The translations under genes were made by a program, and so were the position numbers. Source: an uncultured Bacillaceae bacterium (GTDB lineage Bacteria > Bacillota > Bacilli > Bacillales > Caldibacillaceae). Taken from it: a DNA stretch of 14,747 nt. The stretch is taken from the NCBI GenBank assembly GCA_937983015.1, contig CALKAK010000049.1, positions 1 through 14,747 of the forward strand, in the 5' to 3' direction. The notes beneath the pieces are model-generated. The model did no database searches, had not been told where the DNA came from, and saw only the letters and a list, made by a program, of their open reading frames with translations. Shown piece by piece: positions 6,724 to 12,909 of this stretch (the first letter of the stretch is position 1; each line of letters starts with the position of its first letter).

Positions 6724-7043
6724 AAATAAGGAAAACTTTTTTCAAATAGCAAGCATGAAGGAAATTTTGCAATGTGTATGTGAAAAGTTCACATATCGAT
6801 TAAAAAAGAAGGCGCTTGAGTATCTATGTATGCTTGCTCCGGTAAATACATAATGAACACGCCTTCTTATAGATAAGGTTACAACTTAAGAGAGCGGATT
6901 TCCTATTTCGGATGCTTTTGATAAAATGATATTGGCTTTTATCAATGGGTAAAAAGTTGATGATAAATAAACTTGCAATCTGGAATTCTCCTTCACAATT
7001 GCTAGTCGTATACAGTGAAAAATCAAACCAGGCAGGTGGCAGC
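6724..7043 (+). other. 320-bp leader upstream of murG with two inverted repeats
   Basis: No credible gene is present; frames overlapping murG on the other strand lack support. At 6777-6795 TATGTGAA and TTCACATA form a perfect 8-bp inverted repeat around 3 nt. At 6806-6868 an outer 9-bp stem AAGAAGGCG/CGCCTTCTT encloses an inner TATGTAT/ATACATA stem. Neither is followed by a plus-strand T run, so they are not plain terminators of the kinase gene. In the minus direction the second is followed by TTTTTT. A TTGATAAAATG near 6920 is a possible -10 for murG. Confidence 0.55.
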
Positions 7044-8120
7044 ATGGAAAAGAAACGGATCGTTTTTACCGGCGGAGGAACGGCAGGACACGTCACTCCG
7101 AATATCGCGCTCATGAATGCGTTAAAACACGAAAACTATGAGTTTTATTATATCGGTTCAAAAAAAGGAATCGAAAAAGACTTGATGGAAAAGGAAGGGA
7201 TCCCTTATTACGGGATCAGTAGCGGAAAGTTGCGCCGTTATTTCGATATGGAAAACTTTAAAGATGTCTTCCGTGTCATGAAAGGGGTTTTCGAGGCGCG
7301 GCGTATTCTCAAAAAACTCCGCCCGGGTCTCGTTTTCTCAAAAGGAGGCTTCGTCTCCGTCCCGGTCGTCGTGGCGGCCCGTTCCTTAAAAATTCCCATA
7401 TTCATTCATGAAAGCGACATTACCCCCGGCTTGGCAAATAAAATCGCCCAGCGTTTTGCCACAAAAATTTTCACGTCCTTCGAGGAAGCGAAATCTTATT
7501 TTCCGGCGAGCAAAACAACCGTGATCGGTTCGCCCATCCGCCGGGAGCTTTTTACCGGTTCTGCGGAACGCGGGCGTAAATTTTTAGGGTTCCATTCAAC
7601 CAAACCAATTTTGACGATCATGGGCGGTAGCCTTGGTGCGCGGAAGATCAATGAAGCCGTTCGTGCGTTGTTACCGGAACTGACAAAAGAGTATCAGATC
7701 GTACATTTATGCGGGAAAAACAATCTCGCTCCTGAACTTGGGAATTACCCGGGGTACCGGCAATTTGAATACGTACATGAAGAGTTACCGGACATTTTAG
7801 CGGCGACCGATGTCGTGATCACAAGAGGCGGTTCCAATGCGATTTTTGAATTTTTAGCTTTGGAAATCCCGATGCTGATCATTCCTATCGGTCTGGATCA
7901 AAGCCGGGGGGATCAAATTTTAAACGCCCGATCTTTTGCAGAAAAAGGTTTTGCCGTAATGTTAAGGGATGAGGAATTAACGCCGGAGACTCTATTGGAA
8001 CAGATGAAGATTCTGCAAAAACAAAAAATGAAAATTAAACAGGCGATGCAAAAAGCCAATCGATCCCGGCAAGATGCTTTAACCACATTAGTGAATGAAA
8101 TTCACAACGCTGTTGAATGA
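7044..8120 (+). CDS. murG: UDP-GlcNAc:lipid I N-acetylglucosaminyltransferase (MurG)
   Basis: MurG moves GlcNAc from UDP-GlcNAc to lipid I on the inner membrane face, making lipid II for peptidoglycan. It has 358 residues, the family length. The N-terminal glycine loop is GGGTAGHVTPN (10-20), the second loop is VFSKGGFVSVPVVVAA, then come HESDITPGLANK, the C-domain loop MGGSLGARKIN and the UDP-GlcNAc-binding ITRGGSNAIFEFLAL. The usual RAGAST is RGGSNA here and HEQN is HESD, as in second MurG copies of some Bacillus species. The ATG at 7044 is chosen for AGGTGG (7034-7039); an in-frame extension upstream lacks a site. It stands alone, outside any division cell-wall cluster, so it is likely an accessory paralogue. 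Terminated at 8152-8185. Confidence 0.93.
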   Translation: MEKKRIVFTGGGTAGHVTPNIALMNALKHENYEFYYIGSKKGIEKDLMEKEGIPYYGISSGKLRRYFDMENFKDVFRVMKGVFEARRILKKLRPGLVFSKGGFVSVPVVVAARSLKIPIFIHESDITPGLANKIAQRFATKIFTSFEEAKSYFPASKTTVIGSPIRRELFTGSAERGRKFLGFHSTKPILTIMGGSLGARKINEAVRALLPELTKEYQIVHLCGKNNLAPELGNYPGYRQFEYVHEELPDILAATDVVITRGGSNAIFEFLALEIPMLIIPIGLDQSRGDQILNARSFAEKGFAVMLRDEELTPETLLEQMKILQKQKMKIKQAMQKANRSRQDALTTLVNEIHNAVE

Positions 8121-8151
8121 AGCGAGAAATGAATACTGTTTTCATGTAGCA

Positions 8152-8185
8152 AACCGCAACTTGAGGTTGCGGTTATTTATTTTTT
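8152..8185 (+). terminator. murG intrinsic terminator
   Basis: AACCGCAAC (8152-8160) pairs with GTTGCGGTT (8166-8174) over a 5-nt loop, followed by ATTTATTTTTT. It lies 31 bp after the murG stop and overlaps the end of the small minus-strand ORF. Confidence 0.88.
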
Positions 8186-8314
8186 AATTCTTTCCATGAA
8201 AAGAGCGAAAATCGATCGGACATCGGTAATCGGACAGGCACCGGTTTCATTCGAGCGCATAAGGTGATACAAGAGTAATGGTGCTTGCAAACACCATTCT
8301 TTTTCTATAAACAT
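8177..8314 (-). CDS. Possible 45-residue hypothetical protein
   Basis: A minus-strand frame runs from ATG at 8314 to TAA at 8177-8179. The product starts MFIEKEWCLQAPLLLYHLMR and continues through SNETGACPITDVRSIFALFM to ERIKK. Composition is balanced and protein-like: a Trp, two Cys, and two amphipathic/hydrophobic helices around a polar NETGACPITD turn, without low complexity. It fills the gap between murG and the phosphatase-fold gene almost exactly. Upstream, AAGG lies very near the ATG and CAGG further off, a weak ribosome binding site. I do not recognise the family. It is not a transmembrane peptide of obvious kind, and toxin or leader roles are not supported. It could be a chance frame, but its order and fit to the gap argue for a real small gene. 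Confidence 0.5.
   Translation of the reverse strand: MFIEKEWCLQAPLLLYHLMRSNETGACPITDVRSIFALFMERIKK
8285..8311 (+). promoter_or_regulatory. Weak candidate promoter for the phosphatase-fold gene
   Basis: TTGCAA (8285-8290) and TATAAA (8306-8311) are spaced by 15 bp, shorter than ideal. They lie inside the divergent 45-codon ORF, and the -35 falls in the loop of a 7-bp hairpin (8277-8298) that is followed by CTTTTTCT. Confidence 0.3.
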
Positions 8315-8357
8315 GAACCTTATTACCTGAATAGAAATCTACACAGGGGAGTCATTG

Positions 8358-8921
8358 GTGGACATTATATTAATCTGTCATTTACCGACGAAAAAAGATC
8401 TGGAAGGGTTGTTACCGGGGAAGAAAGATCGGAAAATTGCCCCTCCTCAAGAAGAGGATAAAATTGTCATCGCCTATAATAAAAAATTATTAAGCACTTT
8501 ACCCCCGCCAGATCTCGTGTTAACAAGCACATGGAAACGAACGATCGAGACAGCGCAACAATATGGCTTTATCGATGCACAAGAAGAACCGCTACTGGAT
8601 GAACTCGATTTTGGTCCTTATGCCGGGGAACCTCGTCAGGATTTTTTAGAAGAAGTCGGCGTCCAGTGGTTTATTAACCCGAAACGAACGCTGATTGGAC
8701 CGGCTGTTGAAGTATTGGAAGAACGAGTACTTGCCTTTTTAGAAAAATATTCCCCTTATGATTGTTTACTGATTTTCGGACATCCCTTCTTTAGCCAGGC
8801 GCTCATATCTTATATCCGACACGGGCATATCATCGGAATGAATATCTTAAGCGTCAAATACAATGAATTGATCCATCTTAAAGTAAAAAAAGAAGACCAT
8901 GAGGAAGATGAAAAAAACTGA
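8358..8921 (+). CDS. Histidine phosphatase superfamily protein with altered RHG motif
   Basis: Proteins of this fold (phosphoglycerate mutase branch) use a phosphohistidine. The 187-residue product opens VDIILICHLPTKK where the family has (L)xRHGxT: the catalytic His is kept but Arg is Cys and Gly is Leu. Other landmarks remain: LTSTWKRTIETA (the Arg of the SxxxRTxxTA motif), LDELDFGPYAG (the acid), and IFGHPFFSQALI (second His). The C-terminus is charged (KKEDHEEDEKN). I chose GTG 8358 over TTG 8355 because AGGGGAG (8345-8351) is better spaced. It is a single-gene unit closed by its own terminator. Activity is doubtful with the altered pocket, so it may be a binding or regulatory protein. 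Substrate unknown. Confidence 0.78.
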   Translation: MDIILICHLPTKKDLEGLLPGKKDRKIAPPQEEDKIVIAYNKKLLSTLPPPDLVLTSTWKRTIETAQQYGFIDAQEEPLLDELDFGPYAGEPRQDFLEEVGVQWFINPKRTLIGPAVEVLEERVLAFLEKYSPYDCLLIFGHPFFSQALISYIRHGHIIGMNILSVKYNELIHLKVKKEDHEEDEKN

Positions 8922-8948
8922 ACCTTTCGTCGGGTTCAGTTTTTTTTT
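8916..8948 (+). terminator. Intrinsic terminator after the phosphatase-fold gene
   Basis: AACTGAACC (8916-8924) pairs with GGTTCAGTT (8933-8941), followed by eight T. The gene's TGA (8919-8921) is inside the stem. Confidence 0.9.
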
Positions 8949-8959
8949 GGTAAAATTTT

Positions 8960-8985
8960 TGTAAGATTTTTCTTCCAGCGACGTC
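8960..8985 (+). promoter_or_regulatory. ECF-type promoter, likely autoregulatory
   Basis: TGTAAG (8960-8965) and CGTC (8982-8985, in CGTCTAAT) are separated by 16 bp. Bacillus ECF promoters follow TGAAAC-N16-CGTC/A. It sits directly before the ECF sigma gene and gives a leader of only about 15-20 nt ahead of AGGAGG. Autoregulation is inferred from this and from the usual habit of the family. Confidence 0.75.
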
Positions 8986-9007
8986 TAATAGGTGAGGAGG
9001 TGATGAG

Positions 9008-9493
9008 GTGACACGGATTCAAGACGTCTATCAAAAATATTTTCAAGATGTGTATTTATTGATCTACCGTATGTCAGGCGATCGGCATATTGCTGAAGAC
9101 ATTACCTCGGAAACCTTCCTGAAGGCGATTGATGCCATCGATCAATTTCAGGGAAACAGCGATATTCGCACCTGGCTCTGTCAGATTGCGAAAAATAGTT
9201 ATTATTCGTATCTCCGGAAAAATAAACGGCTCATTTATATGGATCAGGTAGCCGAGCCGGTGAGTAATGAAAACATTGAACAAGAGATGGTTTTATCTGA
9301 AGCAGCGCATCGCATTGAACAAATCTGGCGTTCATTAAAAGATCCCTATAGGGAAGTGTTTTTCTTGCGGTTTTTTGCTGAATTATCGTTTAAGGAAATC
9401 GGTGCTTCCTTTGGGAAAAGTGCGAACTGGGGCTGTGTCACCTATCACCGCGCCAGGTTGCAAATAAAAAGCGAGTTGGAGGGGCGAAGATGA
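9008..9493 (+). CDS. ECF RNA polymerase sigma factor
   Basis: A 161-residue group 4 sigma factor that redirects RNA polymerase to stress promoters. Region 2 (about 5-75) has YRMSGDRHIAEDITSETFLKA and FQGNSDIRTWLCQIAKN, the -10 recognition part. Region 4 (about 105-158) has LKDPYREVFFLRFFAELSF, then KEIGASFGKSANWGCVTYHR, the helix-turn-helix for the -35. There is no region 1, 3 or extended C-terminus. The GTG start is set by GAGGAGG (8994-9000), 7 nt away. The stop overlaps the anti-sigma ATG by 4 nt (ATGA). The subgroup is not clear to me; it is not an obvious SigW, SigM or SigX. Confidence 0.93.
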   Translation: MTRIQDVYQKYFQDVYLLIYRMSGDRHIAEDITSETFLKAIDAIDQFQGNSDIRTWLCQIAKNSYYSYLRKNKRLIYMDQVAEPVSNENIEQEMVLSEAAHRIEQIWRSLKDPYREVFFLRFFAELSFKEIGASFGKSANWGCVTYHRARLQIKSELEGRR

Positions 9494-10419
9494 AGGTTAC
9501 GTGCCATGTCATTCGCGATCTGTTGCCACTGTATGTCGAGGGACTGGTCAGTGATGATTCGAAGATGCTGGTGGGAGAACATCTGCAAGAATGTCCGGCC
9601 TGTAAAAAATACATGAGAGAGTTGCGAACATCCGAATATGTACCGCTGGATACGGACTCTGCTCCATTAGAAAAAATAAAAGCGGCCATCCGGAAAAACA
9701 AGATTTTAGCGGTCATTTTCACGTTGATGGTAACAGCTATCATTGCCGTAATCACTTTTGCTTATATAACTGCACCTGAATTTCTTCCGTACAGGAACGA
9801 GACGGTAACGATCACCGAGGATGCTAGCGGCAAGGTTATAGTAGGATTTAGTGAAAACGTTGCTGATTATCAACTTCATCGCTACCCGGCCGCATCAGGT
9901 GAAGGTTATGTATATCATCTGACAACATGGGATTCCATTTGGCATCGCAACTTTGCGAAAAAGAACAGGGATGTGTTCAATACGGTATTAAACCCGGATG
10001 GTGAAAAAGTAATCGCCGTTTACTATTACCCCGGTACGCAAGTAGGTCCGGCGGAGGGGGCGGATATTTTAATATATGGAAGCGAGCAATATCCCGATGG
10101 AGGTGTAGTCACCTTGCCGCGTCTAGTACTTAACTACTATTTACTGCTTGCAGTCCTGGTATTTTTCGTTGGAGCAATTTCTATATATGTGTTGCGACGA
10201 AATGAGCGGATGAAAAATATCATGATAAAAATTTCCCTGCTACCGCTTTCCTACATTTTCAGTCATTTATTCATTGTCGGATTGGAAGGGAAAACGTACA
10301 CACCGGTTCGGGATATTTTCGCGATTTTACTTGGGGCAATACTCTTTTATATGGTAATGCTCATCGTACTCTATTTCCTCGATCGTTTGTACAGGAAAAA
10401 AGAGGGATTCAACCAGTAA
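9490..10419 (+). CDS. Membrane anti-sigma factor with N-terminal zinc finger
   Basis: A 309-residue protein that probably holds the adjacent sigma factor inactive at the membrane. The N-terminal ~50 residues are a ZAS/zf-HC2 domain: CHVIRDLLPLYVEG, then H31-x3-C35-x2-C38 in EHLQECPACKKYM. TM1 spans ~72-92. An outer domain (~93-210) is rich in Tyr, Trp and His (DYQLHRYPAASGEGYVYH, YYYPGTQVGP). Three further spans lie at ~212-232, 244-262 and 272-297, and the tail is basic. Most ZAS anti-sigma factors have one span; four with a large loop is a larger architecture, perhaps sensory. The gene is translationally coupled to the sigma gene. Release by regulated proteolysis or conformational change cannot be told from sequence. 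Confidence 0.85.
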   Translation: MKVTCHVIRDLLPLYVEGLVSDDSKMLVGEHLQECPACKKYMRELRTSEYVPLDTDSAPLEKIKAAIRKNKILAVIFTLMVTAIIAVITFAYITAPEFLPYRNETVTITEDASGKVIVGFSENVADYQLHRYPAASGEGYVYHLTTWDSIWHRNFAKKNRDVFNTVLNPDGEKVIAVYYYPGTQVGPAEGADILIYGSEQYPDGGVVTLPRLVLNYYLLLAVLVFFVGAISIYVLRRNERMKNIMIKISLLPLSYIFSHLFIVGLEGKTYTPVRDIFAILLGAILFYMVMLIVLYFLDRLYRKKEGFNQ

Positions 10420-10459
10420 ATTTTTTAGACTTCAAGAAATTGGAAAATTCTTTTACATT

Positions 10460-10481
10460 AAGGGCGACTAGCCCTCTTTTT
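10460..10481 (+). terminator. Short intrinsic terminator after the anti-sigma gene
   Basis: AGGGC (10461-10465) pairs with GCCCT (10471-10475), followed by CTTTTTG. The stem is only 5-6 bp, but the T run is good. It overlaps the stop codon of the convergent small membrane protein gene. Confidence 0.6.
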
Positions 10482-10776
10482 GTTTTGTTTCATGAAGTTT
10501 CCAGAGTGTTCGCATGATGGTCCCGGCGGGGAATATGCATAAAATGAGGGCGAGAACGCTAGTAATTAAAAAACCATTCCCGTAATCGCGCACATTTTCA
10601 AGCGGAACGGCAGAAAATAGTTCGAATCCCAATAGGTGAATCGAAACACTCGTCTCCGATTTCGCTGGCGTCCATGTTTTTAATTGAATCCCTTTTATAA
10701 TGAAAAGAGCACTGAAGAATATAAGGATTCCGATCAGAACGAGATTCAATATAATTTTTCGCTGCTGACTCCCCAT
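10468..10776 (-). CDS. Small membrane protein of unknown function
   Basis: A 102-residue protein with two hydrophobic segments: ~8-27 (IILNLVLIGILIFFSALFII) and ~69-91 (FLITSVLALILCIFPAGTIM). Between them is a ~40-residue loop with SVSIHLLGFELFSAVPLENV. The basic N-terminus and the basic C-terminal tail (ETKQKEG) suggest both ends are cytoplasmic with the loop outside. RBS GGAGGAAAG is well placed before the ATG, so expression is likely. It converges on the anti-sigma gene and lies in its own unit. I do not recognise the family. Proximity to the ECF pair hints at an envelope role but proves nothing. Confidence 0.7.
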   Translation of the reverse strand: MGSQQRKIILNLVLIGILIFFSALFIIKGIQLKTWTPAKSETSVSIHLLGFELFSAVPLENVRDYGNGFLITSVLALILCIFPAGTIMRTLWKLHETKQKEG

Positions 10777-10895
10777 ATTCTTTCCTCCGATCCCTGTATA
10801 CTGATTACTTTCATTAAACCATAAGGACTCCGGTTTTTATAGTAAAACAATCATATCAAAAGAAACCATTTCTTTAGATACATAAAAATGGAATA

Positions 10896-10948
10896 ACAAG
10901 AAAACGGGACGCTTCCCGATCGTATTACTGTCGATCGGTAGCGCCCCG
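10896..10948 (-). terminator. Terminator of the ABC exporter operon
   Basis: A long imperfect stem, CGGGACGCTTCCCGATCG (10905-10922) against CGATCGGTAGCGCCCCG (10932-10948), with one bulge. It is followed on the minus strand by TTTTCTTGTTATT. It lies 65 bp past the end of the second ABC gene. Confidence 0.82.
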
Positions 10949-11013
10949 CCGAAATTCACCTGATGTATTATTTGTGCTTTCGCCGCTCGATTCAATCATG
11001 GCTACTGTTTGTT

Positions 11014-12909
11014 TTACGCTTCTACCGTTTCGAACCCACCGGTATAAAGCTGATAATAGGCACCTTTTTTCGCCAGCAATTGTTCGTGATTTCCTCGTTC
11101 AATGATGCGTCCCTGGTCAAGCACCATGATCACATCGGCATTCTGGATGGTCGATAGTCGGTGAGCGATAACGTAGACGGTTCGGCCTTGCATGAGTGCA
11201 TCCATCGCCTGTTGTACGATCGTTTCGGTACGGGTATCAATACTTGATGTGGCTTCGTCGAGGATCATGACCGGAGGATCGGCTATAGCTGCCCTGGCAA
11301 TTGCCAATAATTGTCGCTGTCCCTGGGAAAGACTCGAACCATCACCGGAGATTTCGGTTTGATAGCCTTCAGGCAGCATCTCAATAAAACCATCCGCATG
11401 AGCGAGTTTTGCCGCAGCATACACTTCTTCATCGGTTGCATCGAGCTTTCCGTAACGAATGTTTTCCATGATCGTTCCCGTAAAGAGTTGTGTATCCTGC
11501 AAAACCATACCGAGAGAACGGCGGAGATCGCTTTTTTTGATACGTTTAATATCGATCCCGTCATAGAGGATTTTTCCGTTGTTGATATCGTAGAACCGGT
11601 TAATTAAATTCGTAATTGTTGTTTTTCCGGCACCGGTCGCACCAACGAAAGCAACTTTTTGTCCCGGTTCAGCGTAAAGAGTAATATCGTGCAAGACCGT
11701 TTTATCCTCGGTATAACCGAAATCGACGTGTTCAAAACGAACATCGCCTTTCAACTGAGTGTAAGAATAAGTTCCATCCGGGTTTGGAATTTTCCAGGCC
11801 CAGATTCCGGTCCGCTCTTCTGTCTCTACGAGTTTTCCATCTACGAATTTCGCATTCACTAATGTAACGGTCCCTTCATCGACTTCCACCTTTTCATCAA
11901 GCAAAGAGAAAATCCGGGCAGCACCGGCAAGAGCCATGACGATGGCGTTCAATTGTTGGGAAAAGTGCATGATCGGCCCTTGCAAGGAACGGCTTAATTG
12001 CAAGAAACTGGCGATCGTCCCGAGGGACAGATTCCCAATGCCGTTAATCGCGAGGATTCCACCGACGACGGCGATGGAAATGTACTGGAAGTAGCCGAGA
12101 TTCCCCATTAAAGGCATGAGCATGTTGGCAAGTTGGTTCGCTTGCGAAGCTTCTTCAAAAAGTTCCTCGTTCAGACGATCGAATTCTTTTTTCGTTTCCT
12201 CTTCGCGGTTAAAAACTTTAATTACCTTTTGACCACTCATCATTTCTTGAATAAATCCATTCGTCTTTCCGAGGGCTTGTTGCTGTTTGAGAAAATGATC
12301 GCCACTGCGCTTTGCGATTTTTCCTGTGACGGTAAACATGAAAATCAGCCAGAGAATGACAAGCACGGTTAAAGGAATACTTAAGACGAACATGGCCACG
12401 AATACGGAGATCATGGTAAATAATGAAGTGATAAACTGGGGCAAAGTCTGGGAAAGAAGTTGCCGTAATGTATCCGTATCATTCGTATAGTGGCTCATAA
12501 TATCCCCGTGCGTGTGCGTATCAAAATATTTCAGAGGAAGATATTGCATGTGCGTGAACATTTCATCCCGGATATCTTTTAAAACCCCCTGGGAAATGAT
12601 CACCATCAGCTGATTGAAGACTAAACTGGCGAGAACCCCTAAAGAATAAATACCTGCCATGAGTAAAATGATTCGCCAGAGACCAGAAAAATCAGGATCG
12701 GTCATCGTTGTCAGAGGCAGAATATAATCATCGATTAAAACCTCTAAGAACATGGAACCGATGACACCGACAACGGAGCTGATGATAATGCCGACCAAAA
12801 CGATCAAAAGGAGCCATTTGTATTTTTTTGTCATATAGGAAAACAGACGCCGCAATGTTTTTATTGTCTGTTTTGTTTGGGGTTTTTGTTTAGGAAAAGC
12901 TTTACGCAT
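11014..12909 (-). CDS. Heterodimeric ABC multidrug exporter subunit, BmrD-like (catalytic Walker B)
   Basis: A 631-residue half-transporter with a six-span domain (~30-330) and a nucleotide-binding domain (~388-625). Walker A is GATGAGKTT (423-431), Q471 is in place, Walker B MILDEATSSID has catalytic E552, and the switch is H583. The signature is SLSQGQ (526-531) rather than LSGGQ. A ~45-residue insert (~340-387, with GIWAWKIPNPDGTYSYTQ) before the NBD matches the longer partner of BmrCD/LmrCD-type exporters. ATG 12909 is chosen over an in-frame start at 12951 because AGGGGG lies upstream and it overlaps the first gene by 8 nt. It pairs with 12902-14647 to export hydrophobic drugs or peptides, by family knowledge. 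Confidence 0.9.
   Translation of the reverse strand: MRKAFPKQKPQTKQTIKTLRRLFSYMTKKYKWLLLIVLVGIIISSVVGVIGSMFLEVLIDDYILPLTTMTDPDFSGLWRIILLMAGIYSLGVLASLVFNQLMVIISQGVLKDIRDEMFTHMQYLPLKYFDTHTHGDIMSHYTNDTDTLRQLLSQTLPQFITSLFTMISVFVAMFVLSIPLTVLVILWLIFMFTVTGKIAKRSGDHFLKQQQALGKTNGFIQEMMSGQKVIKVFNREEETKKEFDRLNEELFEEASQANQLANMLMPLMGNLGYFQYISIAVVGGILAINGIGNLSLGTIASFLQLSRSLQGPIMHFSQQLNAIVMALAGAARIFSLLDEKVEVDEGTVTLVNAKFVDGKLVETEERTGIWAWKIPNPDGTYSYTQLKGDVRFEHVDFGYTEDKTVLHDITLYAEPGQKVAFVGATGAGKTTITNLINRFYDINNGKILYDGIDIKRIKKSDLRRSLGMVLQDTQLFTGTIMENIRYGKLDATDEEVYAAAKLAHADGFIEMLPEGYQTEISGDGSSLSQGQRQLLAIARAAIADPPVMILDEATSSIDTRTETIVQQAMDALMQGRTVYVIAHRLSTIQNADVIMVLDQGRIIERGNHEQLLAKKGAYYQLYTGGFETVEA

Noticed and set aside
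6945..7043. A longer MurG start 33 codons upstream
   Set aside because: No ribosome binding site and the extension does not match MurG; AGGTGG supports 7044.
8200..8300. A riboswitch or T-box in the murG-phosphatase gap
   Set aside because: No matching consensus such as GGGTGGNACCGCG; the stretch is better explained by the 45-codon minus-strand frame.
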